From assembly GCA_052169645.1 (NCBI GenBank), contig JBQNCA010000008.1:9478-73477 (forward strand): a DNA stretch of 64,000 nucleotides, in the 5' to 3' direction. The stretch is from JAIKWW01 sp052169645. GTDB lineage: Bacteria; Bacillota; Clostridia; Peptostreptococcales; Anaerovoracaceae. Positions within the stretch are counted from its first letter, which is position 1; every line of letters begins with the position of its first letter. Below, piece by piece: positions 33,234-42,775 of this stretch. The position numbers and the translations under genes were made by a program. A model generated the notes under the pieces. It was given only the letters and a program-made list of their open reading frames with translations, searched no databases and had not been told where the DNA came from.

Positions 33234-34316
33234 ATGGAAAGAGTTTTTAATTTTTCAGCGGGACCTTCAGTTCTTCCTTTGGAAGTTCTGGAAACTGCCG
33301 CCGCCGATATGTTGAATCACCATGGAAGCGGCATGTCCGTAATGGAAATGAGCCATCGCTCCAAGCCTTTTCAGGATATTATAGACGAAGCGGAATCCGA
33401 CTTGAGAAAGCTTATGAACATCCCCGACAATTACAGAGTACTCTTTCTTCAAGGAGGCGGAACGCTCCAATTTTCAATGGTTCCGATCAATCTTTTAAGA
33501 AACAGCCGCAAAGCTGACTATATTCTCACGGGTCACTGGGCAAAAAAAGCTTATCAGGAAGCTTGCAAGTTTGGAGATATAAGGATTGCAGCTTCTTCAG
33601 AAGACAGCAGTTTTTCATTTATACCTAAACCCTCTTTTACAGATTTCAGAGCCGATGCGGATTATGTCTACATCACTTCAAACAACACCATATTCGGATC
33701 GAGATATACCCGAATTCCCGATGTGGGAAATTTGACTTTGGTTGCGGATCAGTCTTCAGGATTTCTTTCCGAAGTATGCAATGTATCGGACTACGGCCTT
33801 ATATGGGCAGGTGCTCAAAAGAATGTAGGTCCTGCAGGAGTAACCATAGCTGTTATTAGGGAAGATTTACTCGGTTTTGCCCCGGAAGACACCCCTATAT
33901 ATCTTGATTACAAAACTCATGCCGATAAAGGCTCCATGTACAACACTCCGCCTTGCTATTCCATATATGTAGCGGGACTGACCTTTAAATGGATTTTGAA
34001 AAACGGCGGTGTTCCCGGGATACAGAAGCACAACGAAGAGCAGGCTGCAAGGCTTTATGACACTATTGACAACAGCAGTCTTTTCAAAGGCACTGTGAAC
34101 CCCGAAGACAGATCTCTGATGAATGTAACTTTCGTTACGGGCGATGCCGACCTCGATAAAAAATTTATTTCCGAAGCAAAGGAGCACTCTCTCGTGAATC
34201 TTTCCGGTCACCGTGTAGTAGGCGGAATGCGAGCCAGTATCTATAACGCCATGCCTGACGAAGGAGTTGACGCTCTCATTTCATTTATGAAAAAATTTGA
34301 GTTGGAAAACAAATAA
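33234..34316 (+). CDS. serC: Phosphoserine aminotransferase
   Basis: PLP enzyme converting 3-phosphohydroxypyruvate to phosphoserine. Recognised by the N-terminal FNFSAGPSVLP, the MEMSHRSKPF block, and the PLP-lysine region WAGAQKNVGPAG, with GGMRASIYNAMP near the C-terminus. 360 residues is typical. It has a strong AAGGAGG site. serA follows on the same strand. Confidence 0.97.
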   Translation: MERVFNFSAGPSVLPLEVLETAAADMLNHHGSGMSVMEMSHRSKPFQDIIDEAESDLRKLMNIPDNYRVLFLQGGGTLQFSMVPINLLRNSRKADYILTGHWAKKAYQEACKFGDIRIAASSEDSSFSFIPKPSFTDFRADADYVYITSNNTIFGSRYTRIPDVGNLTLVADQSSGFLSEVCNVSDYGLIWAGAQKNVGPAGVTIAVIREDLLGFAPEDTPIYLDYKTHADKGSMYNTPPCYSIYVAGLTFKWILKNGGVPGIQKHNEEQAARLYDTIDNSSLFKGTVNPEDRSLMNVTFVTGDADLDKKFISEAKEHSLVNLSGHRVVGGMRASIYNAMPDEGVDALISFMKKFELENK

Positions 34317-34467
34317 TTTTATCAACGATATCATTTCATTTGAAATAAGCAAACTTTAATTATTATATAGCTGTATATATAAGTTTATTCAATAAAGCAT
34401 ATACAACACGAAAATTATTGATATATTCGGATATTACTCAAAATATTTTTTGATTGGAACAATTATT

Positions 34468-35622
34468 ATGTATAAAATAGCAACTTTAAATAAAATTTCT
34501 CCGCAAGGATTAAAGCTTTTAACAGATGATTATAAATTAACGGATGATATTTCAAGTGCATGCGGCATAGTTGTAAGGAGTCAGGATATGCACTCCATGC
34601 GGTTCTCTGACAAGCTACTCGGTATCGCACGTGCCGGTGTCGGAGTAAACAACATTCCCATAGATGCCTGCTCCGAAAAAGGCATAATCGTCTTTAATAC
34701 GCCCGGTGCAAATGCAAATGCGGTAAAAGAAATGGTTATAGCGGGGATGCTTCTCGCTTCAAGAAATATCATAGCCGGCTCATACTGGGCAAATTCGCTT
34801 GAAGGTGATATCACTCAGCAAGTGGAAAAGGGTAAGAGTCGCTTCAAAGGACAGGAAATCAAGGGTAAGACCATAGGTGTCATAGGGCTCGGAGGAATCG
34901 GCGTTCCGGTAGTAAACGCATGCGTACAGCTCGGAATGAACGTCATCGGATACGATGCTTATCTGTCTGTAAAAAACGCACTGCATCTTTCCAAGCATGC
35001 GAAGGTGGTCGACAAACTCGAAGATATGCTCCCTTTATGCGATTATCTCACAGTTCATGTGCATGCGAACGAAGAAACAAAAGGTATGATAAATGAAGAC
35101 ATCCTCAATCGTATGAAAGACGGCTCCGTACTTCTCAACTACGCACGAGATTCCATTGTGGACGTGCAAGCAGTAGATGCCGCCTTGAAGAGCGGCAAGC
35201 TGTACAGATATGTGACGGATTTTCCGACAGAAGCCGCTTCAAAGCTTCCGAATATCATAATGACTCCTCATCTCGGTGCTTCTACCGATGATGCGGAAGA
35301 CAATTGTGCGGAAATGGCTATAGAAGAGCTTATGGATTATATAGAAAACGGTAATATACGGCGTTCCGTCAACTTTCCCGATGTGGACATGGGCAAGTGC
35401 CGTGTATCAAGCCGACTCGCACTTATTCATCGAAACATGCCGAGCATGATAAGCAAAATATCACAGACACTCACTGCAAATATAAGCGATATGACAAACA
35501 GAAGCCGGGGTAATTTCGCATACACTCTGCTGGATCTTGATGAAAGAGTTCCCGCTTCCGATATAAATGCGCTAAGTTCTATAGACGGAATGATTCGTGT
35601 AAGATTAATAAAAAACAGTTAA
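34468..35622 (+). CDS. serA: D-3-phosphoglycerate dehydrogenase with C-terminal ACT-like domain
   Basis: About 384 residues. NAD-binding GxGxxG is in IGVIGLGGIGVPV. The catalytic Arg-Glu-His set is in the VLLNYARDSIVD and IIMTPHLGASTDDAE blocks, and the substrate-side GVGVNNIPIDAC is present. The last 70 residues (RNMPSMISKISQTL onward) look like an ACT domain, so serine feedback is plausible. Oddly, an otherwise common Gly-Arg-Gly (ARG) segment reads ARD. The ATG at 34468 begins the family alignment; its Shine-Dalgarno is weak. An upstream start at 34450 is possible. It forms the serine pathway with serC; serB is not in the window. Confidence 0.93.
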   Translation: MYKIATLNKISPQGLKLLTDDYKLTDDISSACGIVVRSQDMHSMRFSDKLLGIARAGVGVNNIPIDACSEKGIIVFNTPGANANAVKEMVIAGMLLASRNIIAGSYWANSLEGDITQQVEKGKSRFKGQEIKGKTIGVIGLGGIGVPVVNACVQLGMNVIGYDAYLSVKNALHLSKHAKVVDKLEDMLPLCDYLTVHVHANEETKGMINEDILNRMKDGSVLLNYARDSIVDVQAVDAALKSGKLYRYVTDFPTEAASKLPNIIMTPHLGASTDDAEDNCAEMAIEELMDYIENGNIRRSVNFPDVDMGKCRVSSRLALIHRNMPSMISKISQTLTANISDMTNRSRGNFAYTLLDLDERVPASDINALSSIDGMIRVRLIKNS

Positions 35623-35674
35623 TATTATCTGAAATTATCAGAGAATACCATTTACTTTAAAGTTTTTTGATTAT

Positions 35675-35705
35675 GAGCAGCAGAAATTACACTGCTGCTC
35701 TGTTT
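35675..35705 (+). terminator. Terminator of serC-serA
   Basis: GAGCAGCAG (35675-35683) and CTGCTGCTC (35692-35700) form a perfect 9-bp stem with an 8-base loop, followed by TGTTTAAT. It lies 53 bases past the serA stop. Confidence 0.75.
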
Positions 35706-35890
35706 AATATGTATGTTTATTTCAAATGTATCCCCAATACAGGTATTGTTTTATATGATTGCGGTATGATAAAATCATTTATATAACCACCTTAGTGACT
35801 ATGCAGTAATATAATTTTTTATATCAGTATAATTTATATCTGTAGAATTATATTAATTGCTTAATAATTCCGGTTTTTAAGGGTTCAGAT

Positions 35891-37624
35891 ATGAAAAAAT
35901 CACTTGTTACAATAGAAATAATTTGTATCGTATTTATGATTGTCAATATTTTCCTGATAATCATAAATCCTATGCATAAGGTATATGAACCGACGATTTC
36001 CCATGAAGAGCTTAATGATTTTTCCGACGGTTGGACATATGCTGACGGCTCAAAAGCGGATTTGGAAAAGCTTTCATCCGACGAAACCGATCCCGATGAC
36101 GGAAGCATATGTACCTATCATCATCTCAATGCAGACTATTATGACAGGACACTTATGTTCCGAAGTAAAGGAATTAATTTTTCGGTATATCTCGGAAACA
36201 CACTGATATATTATTATTCGCCCCCATATATTATGTCATCCGGAAAATCTTACGGCAGCAGCTTTCATTTTATAAAACTCCCTCACAGTAATTTTGAAAA
36301 AATGCTGGAAATTAAAATATATCCTATACATGATGATTTGAGCGGTTTAATCGATTATACAGGTATCGGAGACACAGGGCACTATATCTATACCTTTATA
36401 AAGATGAAGCTGTTTCCTTTTTCCATGTCCATGCTGATCTTCATGCTCGGCTTGATTATCACTATAATTTCTTTCCTTATTAAACTTCAGGAAAAAACAC
36501 GCAACGGGATGAGAAACTTCGGGCTGTTGGGAGTTATGGTAGGTGTATTTTCAGCCTTTTCAACGCTGATTCCGCAGATACTTTTCGGACATTCTACCAT
36601 GTTTCATGCTATAGAATATATTCTTTTGATATTTTTGCCTTATCCTATAATTTGCTATGTCTGCACCATTTTGAATTTAAAAAAATTCTATTCAAATCTG
36701 ATATGTGCAATAGTGCTTATCGACTATACAATTTTAAGCACATTAAATTATCTGGGGATTTCGGATTTTCATGAAAATCACATGATGTTCCACTCTGTAA
36801 TACTTATAACTATTCTGCTGATTTTCGCTTTGATTATCTATAACAGGAAATCCATTGACTTTAAAAAGGGTGTATTCACAAGCTACATTGTATGGATAGG
36901 GTTTATAATAACATTGATTACATCGCTCATAGATCTTACAAGATATCTTATGCGCAGCACGCTTTACGACTATACAACCTTCCTCAGAATAGGCTTCCTT
37001 ATCTTTATAACAATGGTGCTTATAAAGTATATCGCCGTAATTCAGCAGGAAACAAAGCTTGTGTCCACCACTCAGTTATACCGCAAGCTGGCATTTACGG
37101 ATATACTCACCGGATTGGGAAACAGAGCCGCTTTCTCAAAAAAAGAGAGTAAACTCGGCAATAAGCTCGCAGAAGGAGAAATTACAGAAATTCTATGTTG
37201 CCAATTGGATCTCAACGACCTTAAGCTTGTAAACGACGGTTACGGCCATGCTACCGGCGATAAACTGATAAAATCCGCCGCTTCAATAATAAAACAAGCG
37301 TTTAAAGACGAAGGTGTTTTTTACCGTGTGGGCGGTGACGAATTTACAATATTTATATCGGGAGATAATTCGGAAGAACGCTACAATGCATGCTTGAAAA
37401 CCATGTTTGAGCTTGAAAAAGAATCGGAATCTGAAGCAGAGCTCCCTATTCCGATTTCATTTGCATATGGAATGGCTATGTATAAAAGAAATGAATCCTC
37501 AAAACCACCTAAAGACGGAATTCAGATTTTAGAAAAGATAGAAAAAGAGGCCGATCTCGCAATGTACAGGCAAAAGAAGATTATGAAGAAAAATGCTCAC
37601 AAAGAACAGCTTACGAATTTATAA
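35891..37624 (+). CDS. Multi-pass membrane diguanylate cyclase
   Basis: 577 residues. A first membrane segment (about 7-25), an extracytoplasmic domain of about 140 residues, then seven further hydrophobic segments between about 170 and 375, resembling 7TM sensor proteins. The GGDEF domain has an intact active site YRVGGDEF at 481-485. The RxxD inhibitory site is absent (KDEG stands at that position), so it may not be product-inhibited, unlike the CHASE-type cyclase at 17.4 kb. The last 14 bases overlap the end of the convergent aminotransferase gene. Confidence 0.93.
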   Translation: MKKSLVTIEIICIVFMIVNIFLIIINPMHKVYEPTISHEELNDFSDGWTYADGSKADLEKLSSDETDPDDGSICTYHHLNADYYDRTLMFRSKGINFSVYLGNTLIYYYSPPYIMSSGKSYGSSFHFIKLPHSNFEKMLEIKIYPIHDDLSGLIDYTGIGDTGHYIYTFIKMKLFPFSMSMLIFMLGLIITIISFLIKLQEKTRNGMRNFGLLGVMVGVFSAFSTLIPQILFGHSTMFHAIEYILLIFLPYPIICYVCTILNLKKFYSNLICAIVLIDYTILSTLNYLGISDFHENHMMFHSVILITILLIFALIIYNRKSIDFKKGVFTSYIVWIGFIITLITSLIDLTRYLMRSTLYDYTTFLRIGFLIFITMVLIKYIAVIQQETKLVSTTQLYRKLAFTDILTGLGNRAAFSKKESKLGNKLAEGEITEILCCQLDLNDLKLVNDGYGHATGDKLIKSAASIIKQAFKDEGVFYRVGGDEFTIFISGDNSEERYNACLKTMFELEKESESEAELPIPISFAYGMAMYKRNESSKPPKDGIQILEKIEKEADLAMYRQKKIMKKNAHKEQLTNL

Positions 37625-38795
37625 ATTCGGCAATTCTTTCAAAGCCTTCCATAAGAGTTTTCATATCCGAGGCATAGGATATGCGTATATATCCTTCCTT
37701 GCCGAATTCGGAGCCGGGAACTACCGCTACCTGTTTTTCATTGAGCAAAGCCATGGAAAATGCATGTGAATAAGATGCATTTCCCTCAAACCGTTCTTTT
37801 ACCGCAGATATGTCAATAAAAATATAGAATGCCCCTTTAGGCTTTATAAAATCAAGCTGCGGTAAGTTTTTGCGCAAAAATGCAGTTACAGTTTCCATTC
37901 TTGCACGATATTTTTCTACCATGAACCGTGTATATTCTTTTCCTCGGTGCAGAGCTTCAACTCCCGCCCACTGGGAAACGGTGGACGGATGCGATGTTAT
38001 ATGTCCTTGAAATGCAGTCACCGCTTTATTAAAATCCGCATCTGCGCAAGCCGTATAACCTATTCTCCACCCCGTCATCGGTATAGATTTTGACAATCCG
38101 TTTACTATTACAGTAATCTCACGAGCTTTTTCCGATACCTGTGCCATGCTGACAAATTCATCTTCAAAGCATATGCGCTCGTAAACCTCGTCCGAAATTA
38201 TAGAAATTCCTTTCTCATAGCAAATCTCCGCAACAGCTTCCAGCTCGCTCCCTTTATGTACGGTGCCCAAAGGATTGGAAGGATTGCAAATTATAAGCAG
38301 TTTAGTACGCTCTGTAGCCGCTCTATTTATATCCTCCGCAGTTATCTTGAAATCATTTTTTCTTGATGTCTCAACATATATCGGTACCCCGCCTGCAAGC
38401 TTTGCTATTTCGGGATAGCTCACCCAATAGGGAGAGGGAATAAGAACCTCATCGCCCTCATCCAACAAAGCGAAGCAACTGTTGGTCAATGCTCCCTTTG
38501 CGCCGTTTGCCACTATAATTTCTTCCGGACTATACTCGAGTCCGTTTTCTTCTTTCAACTTTCGACTGATCTCACGGCGCAGTTCGATAAGACCCGCCAC
38601 CTTATCGTAGCGGGTCTTGTTGTCTTCTATTGCACGAATCGCACTGTTTTTTGCATGCTCCGGTGTATTGAAATCGGGCTCGCCCACACTTAAATTTATA
38701 ACTTCCAAACCCTTCTGTTTCATTTCGAAAACACGAGCATTTATAGCCATGGTTCCGGACGGAACTATATTTCTTACAGTCTTAGATAATTTCAT
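37611..38795 (-). CDS. Class I/II pyridoxal-phosphate aminotransferase (aspartate-type)
   Basis: 394 residues of the AspC/PatA group. The N-terminal LSVGEPDFNTPEH, the NPSNPLGT block, DEVYE, and the PLP-lysine region NGLSKSIPMTGWRIGY are present. It probably uses aspartate or an aromatic amino acid with 2-oxoglutarate; sequence does not decide. The ATG follows GGAGAATATAA. It lies 36 bases downstream of the aldolase gene on the same strand, and convergently overlaps a diguanylate cyclase gene. Confidence 0.93.
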   Translation of the reverse strand: MKLSKTVRNIVPSGTMAINARVFEMKQKGLEVINLSVGEPDFNTPEHAKNSAIRAIEDNKTRYDKVAGLIELRREISRKLKEENGLEYSPEEIIVANGAKGALTNSCFALLDEGDEVLIPSPYWVSYPEIAKLAGGVPIYVETSRKNDFKITAEDINRAATERTKLLIICNPSNPLGTVHKGSELEAVAEICYEKGISIISDEVYERICFEDEFVSMAQVSEKAREITVIVNGLSKSIPMTGWRIGYTACADADFNKAVTAFQGHITSHPSTVSQWAGVEALHRGKEYTRFMVEKYRARMETVTAFLRKNLPQLDFIKPKGAFYIFIDISAVKERFEGNASYSHAFSMALLNEKQVAVVPGSEFGKEGYIRISYASDMKTLMEGFERIAEFINS

Positions 38796-38831
38796 TTATA
38801 TTCTCCGACTCTGCTTGAAGCATAACATCTT

Positions 38832-39761
38832 TTATCTTGTGTTGGATGCTCCCAATACATTTCTGATCTTGTGCCGAACCATGCTCTTTATCGCATCACG
38901 GGCAGGTCCCAGATACTTTCGAGGATCAAATTCCTCCGGATGTTCCGTCAAATATCTGCGAACCTCCGCCGTCATGGCAAGACGCAAATCCGTATCTATA
39001 TTCACTTTGCACACACCGTATTTTGCGGCGGTGTGAATCATATCCTCAGGAACTCCCTGTGCTCCCGGAATTTTCCCTCCGAAGCTGTTGCAGCGCTCAA
39101 CAAATTCAGGAAGAACGGTAGACGCTCCGTGCAAAACCAGCGGTGTTTCGGGTATGAGGCTGTGAATAGCCTGTAAGCGCTCAAAATCCAAATACGGAGT
39201 TCCTTTAAATTTATATGCTCCATGGCTTGTTCCTATAGCTACGGCAAGTGAATCCACTCCCGTTTCAGCCACAAACTCTGCCGCCTCCTCAGGATCGGTA
39301 AAGGTAGCGGACCTTGCATCAACCTTGATGTTATCCTCAATTCCTGCAAGCTTTCCAAGCTCGGCTTCAACCACAACTCCGTGTGCATGCGCATACTCCA
39401 CGACCTGCTTGGTCAAAGCGATATTTTCTTTAAACGGATGCTTGGATGCATCTATCATGACGGAGGTAAAGCCGTCATCTACACATTTTCTGCATATGTC
39501 AAAATCCTCTCCATGATCCAGATGCAGGCAGATATCAAGTCCCGTATCCTCCATAGCAGCTTCCACCAGCTTCATCAGATATGCCGGCTTGGCATATTTG
39601 CGTGCTCCTGCAGAAACCTGTAAAATAAGCGGAGCATTTTCTTCCACCGCAGCATCCACTATGCCCTGAATTATTTCCATATTGTTAACATTAAATGCTC
39701 CCACTGCATAATCCGCATTTAACGCTTTTGCAAACATTTCCTTTGTTGTAATAAGAGCCAT
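38832..39761 (-). CDS. fba: Class II fructose-1,6-bisphosphate aldolase
   Basis: 309 residues. The zinc-dependent aldolase blocks are visible: YAVGAFNVNNMEI, LHLDHGEDFDIC with the zinc histidine, VEAELGKLAG, and LHGASTVLPEF. It cleaves fructose-1,6-bisphosphate into dihydroxyacetone phosphate and glyceraldehyde-3-phosphate in glycolysis. The ATG follows GGAGGATAAAAA. An aminotransferase gene follows, possibly in one transcript. Confidence 0.96.
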   Translation of the reverse strand: MALITTKEMFAKALNADYAVGAFNVNNMEIIQGIVDAAVEENAPLILQVSAGARKYAKPAYLMKLVEAAMEDTGLDICLHLDHGEDFDICRKCVDDGFTSVMIDASKHPFKENIALTKQVVEYAHAHGVVVEAELGKLAGIEDNIKVDARSATFTDPEEAAEFVAETGVDSLAVAIGTSHGAYKFKGTPYLDFERLQAIHSLIPETPLVLHGASTVLPEFVERCNSFGGKIPGAQGVPEDMIHTAAKYGVCKVNIDTDLRLAMTAEVRRYLTEHPEEFDPRKYLGPARDAIKSMVRHKIRNVLGASNTR

Positions 39762-40070
39762 TTTTTATCCTCCATATTTACTTTAATATAATCAACCTCT
39801 AAAAATCTTTTTGCTTCAGTCAGCAGATTTACAGAAGCCTGCGACCTGTCCATATATGACTTTACCGCACTTGAAAATAAGGCTTTTGCTATATTTCATC
39901 TTTCAAATATTTTACTACAATCGTATTTTGATGTAAATGTATCAATTCTCAGCATTGCATAAGCATGATATAATCTATTGGAAATAAGTAAGCCTTCGTC
40001 TCACATATTAAAATTATCAGCCTTCAACGACATTATCCTTATTAAAAATATTACAACGGGAGTTCTTATT
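39762..40070. other. Divergent promoter region between aldolase and rdgB genes
   Basis: An AT-rich stretch with a plus-strand TATAAT at 39970-39975 but no good -35 at 16-18 bases. No hairpin, small gene or riboswitch is apparent. An open frame runs upstream of rdgB to 39978 but has no ribosome binding site. Confidence 0.4.
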
Positions 40071-40676
40071 ATGGAAATTTCAAATATAAAAATCGTTGCC
40101 GCTACGGGCAATAAACATAAAATAAAAGAAATTGAAGCAGTCACTTCAAGCTTCGGAATGAAAATCATAACAAAAAATGAAGCCGGTGCGGGTAAGCTTG
40201 AGGTCGAAGAAACGGGTCTCAGCTTTGAAGAAAATTCAAGAATCAAGGCGGAAGCAATCTCATCAGTTACAGGATTGGCTGCAATTGCCGACGATTCCGG
40301 TCTTGAGGTGGATTTCCTTGACGGCGCTCCGGGAATATACTCCGCACGCTTCAGCGGAGAAAATGCAACGGATGATGAAAATAACCGCAAATTGCTTCAT
40401 TTACTTGTAGATGTTCCTGACAACAAGCGTACGGCACGTTTCGTATCCGTCATCACACTCATTTTTACGGACGGTCGCAGCATCACGGTAAGAGGTGAAT
40501 GTTCAGGGCAGATACTTCGTGAGCCGAGGGGTAAAAACGGTTTCGGCTATGACCCTCTGTTTATGCCGGACGGATTTGACAAAAGCTTTGCCGAACTCGA
40601 TCCGGAAGAAAAAAATGCTGTAAGTCACAGGGCTGCAGCATTAAAAAAGCTTGAACATGAACTGAAAGCTCTTTAA
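40071..40676 (+). CDS. rdgB: XTP/dITP diphosphatase (Ham1/RdgB)
   Basis: Removes non-canonical purine nucleoside triphosphates from the pool. N-terminal VAATGNKHKIKEIEAV, the ADDSGLEVDFLDGAPGIYSARF block and the C-terminal GFGYDPLFMPDG and SHRAAALKKL are typical. I chose the ATG at 40071 (GGGAG eight bases upstream), giving about 201 residues, the usual length. It is followed after 27 bases by a YihY-type membrane protein gene. Confidence 0.96.
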   Translation: MEISNIKIVAATGNKHKIKEIEAVTSSFGMKIITKNEAGAGKLEVEETGLSFEENSRIKAEAISSVTGLAAIADDSGLEVDFLDGAPGIYSARFSGENATDDENNRKLLHLLVDVPDNKRTARFVSVITLIFTDGRSITVRGECSGQILREPRGKNGFGYDPLFMPDGFDKSFAELDPEEKNAVSHRAAALKKLEHELKAL

Positions 40677-40703
40677 AATAATTATGTAAAATAGAGGTAC
40701 TAT

Positions 40704-41549
40704 ATGACCAAGACAAATATAACAAGAGTTCTCATGCGTGCGATAAGAAAAATGCAGGAGCCTTATTATCAAGGCTCCGCAGCTGAAATAGGATTTTTCT
40801 TTATTCTGTCGGTAATACCCATGCTTACTATAATGCTGCAGCTTCTGAGTTATTTTGATATAACCACACAGATTATGGACAAGGTAACGGAAAGATTTTC
40901 CGACAACTCCGCAGCCGTATCCGTAATATCTGCGGTTCGTTCCGCTCTCAGCAGTCATTTCAGCTTTCTGTTCGCCATGCTTGCACTTTGGTCCGCATCA
41001 AAAATAGAGTTTTCTCTTATACGCATATCTAATTATACATACGGAATTTCCGACACCAATCACATACTCGGATATTTCAAAGACAGACTGCGTGCCATTA
41101 TCACAATCGCCGCACTTATCCTGCTTATAGGCGGAAGTCTGCTTATACTTGTATATGGGCAGACTCTGTTTTTAACGATAAATATAATGCTTGAGAAATA
41201 TATAGACCTTAATATACAGGCGGACTGGCTCTTCAATATACTGCGCTGGCCTGTTACTCTGCTGATTTACATACTCTTTTTACTTGCCAACTATCGGATG
41301 CTTCCTCACAGGGAATGTAAACTGCGTGAACTTCTTCCCGGCAGTTTGTTTGCCTCCGCAGGTATACTCGTGGCAACTATCCTATATTTTATATACTTCC
41401 GCTACTACTCTCATATCAATCTCGTATACGGAAGTCTGACCGCTATCATAGTCCTGCTTCTCTGGTTCTTTTGGATAGGCTATATTCTTGTATTGGGAAG
41501 CATTCTGAATGCTTCATGGTATGAGGAACGCTATGACATGGAATTTTAA
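40704..41549 (+). CDS. YihY/BrkB-family membrane protein
   Basis: 281 residues with six membrane segments. Family marks are the N-terminal GSAAEIGFFFILSVIPMLT and the C-terminal YGSLTAIIVLLLWFFWIGYILVLGS. Once called ribonuclease BN by mistake; the actual function is unsettled, with transport suggested. The ATG follows AGAGG. It is probably co-transcribed with rdgB. Confidence 0.92.
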   Translation: MTKTNITRVLMRAIRKMQEPYYQGSAAEIGFFFILSVIPMLTIMLQLLSYFDITTQIMDKVTERFSDNSAAVSVISAVRSALSSHFSFLFAMLALWSASKIEFSLIRISNYTYGISDTNHILGYFKDRLRAIITIAALILLIGGSLLILVYGQTLFLTINIMLEKYIDLNIQADWLFNILRWPVTLLIYILFLLANYRMLPHRECKLRELLPGSLFASAGILVATILYFIYFRYYSHINLVYGSLTAIIVLLLWFFWIGYILVLGSILNASWYEERYDMEF

Positions 41550-41565
41550 AAACTTCATAAATAAC

Positions 41566-41616
41566 AGCGTATATGCCGTTAATCTATTTTTTCTTTAATC
41601 CGTTATTATATACGCT
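41566..41616. terminator. Likely shared terminator between the YihY gene and the convergent lipoprotein gene
   Basis: AGCGTATAT (41566-41574) pairs with ATATACGCT (41608-41616) across a long AT-rich loop containing T6. It is the only structure between two convergent stops. The long loop makes it weak. Confidence 0.45.
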
Positions 41617-41637
41617 CTACCGATATTCAATAAAAGC

Positions 41638-42636
41638 TTATTTAAAGGTTATCTTTTCAATCAAAGGAGTTGCCTGCTCCAGAGTGCAGAACATACCGCT
41701 TATCTTTGCATAATATGAACCGTCAGCGGAATCAATGAACATATAAAATTGAGAATCCGAGGTTATACCTGTTAAATGCAAATTCCCTATATCCTTTGTT
41801 TCAACAGGATACTCATTTTGGAAGTTTTTAGCTGTGGACTCTGCATTTTCCGCTGCTGTTCCGAAAATTGACGAATCATATATATCTATGCTTACAGTTG
41901 CAGATTCTATAGTCTGTGAAGCAAATTCGGCGGATCTGTCATCCGATTCACGAACCGACCAGTCATCAGGAACTTCTACTTTAAATGTATCCGTTTCTAC
42001 ATTTCCGCCTCCTGCAGCAGGTTCACGATCGACAACTTCGTTTTTCAGACTTTCAAACTCTTTAGGGAAATCGACTCTCAAGCTGTCTACTACCTTAGGT
42101 ACTACTTCCGAATCCTGATAAGGTCCGAGCAGCTCTACTTCTACTTTAACCGCTTTCTGTTCATCATTCTTTCCGCTGACATATAAATACTTTGTCCTCA
42201 CATCAGTATCACTGTATGCATATTCAGCCTTTGCAAAGGTAAGTCCCGCTATATCGACACGCTCTATATCACTCTTCATTTCGGTACTGTTCGGAATATC
42301 TAATTTGAGCCAATCCTCAAGCGTACCGTCCGAAGAACCCGATACGTATTGATTACTATAATCAACGACTATTCTTACAGTATCTTCATCATAAACATCT
42401 TCCGACATAATATCAATTACTGCTGTTTCATCAGTTGAACTTACATCGCTCTCTACCCAACCGGAAGGCATCCCTATCTTAATAGGACCCGCTTCCTTCC
42501 ATTCACCTTCAAATTCAAGCTTATCGCTCAGCTTTCCGTTATCGGCGGAGCCTTTATCTCCACCGCTCTTGCAGGCTGTAAAAGCAAAGACCATAACCAT
42601 TGCCAATCCTATAGCCAATAATCTTTTGTACTTCAT
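41638..42636 (-). CDS. Lipoprotein with two similar halves, function unknown
   Basis: About 332 residues. A lipoprotein signal peptide is visible, with a hydrophobic core and the lipobox ending FTAC. Two halves start alike, KIGMPSGWVESD and KVEVPDDWSVRESD, each followed by a strand-rich acidic region, so an internal duplication of a PsbP/Mog1-like fold is possible. I do not recognise the family. The ATG at 42636 has GGAG seven bases upstream; the open frame continues to 42768 but lacks a ribosome site and runs through a terminator. It is monocistronic. Confidence 0.8.
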   Translation of the reverse strand: MKYKRLLAIGLAMVMVFAFTACKSGGDKGSADNGKLSDKLEFEGEWKEAGPIKIGMPSGWVESDVSSTDETAVIDIMSEDVYDEDTVRIVVDYSNQYVSGSSDGTLEDWLKLDIPNSTEMKSDIERVDIAGLTFAKAEYAYSDTDVRTKYLYVSGKNDEQKAVKVEVELLGPYQDSEVVPKVVDSLRVDFPKEFESLKNEVVDREPAAGGGNVETDTFKVEVPDDWSVRESDDRSAEFASQTIESATVSIDIYDSSIFGTAAENAESTAKNFQNEYPVETKDIGNLHLTGITSDSQFYMFIDSADGSYYAKISGMFCTLEQATPLIEKITFK

Positions 42637-42717
42637 TTTTATTCTCCTTTTCTTTAAAATCCAAGACAAATTTATGAAATCACAAGAGCTTTTGTCTGAT
42701 ATAAGCATATCAACAAA

Positions 42718-42763
42718 AAAATATAAAAGCGCCCTACATATGTAGGGTGCTTTTATATTTTTA
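42718..42763 (-). terminator. Strong terminator of the antiporter gene
   Basis: A nearly perfect 22-bp stem is centred between 42740 and 42741. Its core is CCCTACA/TGTAGGG, flanked by AAATATAAAAGC and GCTTTTATATTT, with one G-T pair at 42731/42748. T-runs on both strands make it bidirectional. It separates the NhaD-type gene from the lipoprotein gene. Confidence 0.9.
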
Positions 42764-42775
42764 ATCAATAATATT

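Noticed and set aside
39978..40070. N-terminal extension of rdgB
   Set aside because: The family's conserved start VAATGN lies seven residues after the ATG at 40071, which has its own ribosome site.
42637..42768. N-terminal extension of the lipoprotein frame
   Set aside because: The extension crosses a strong terminator, has no ribosome site, and would bury the lipoprotein signal peptide; the ATG at 42636 is preceded by GGAG.
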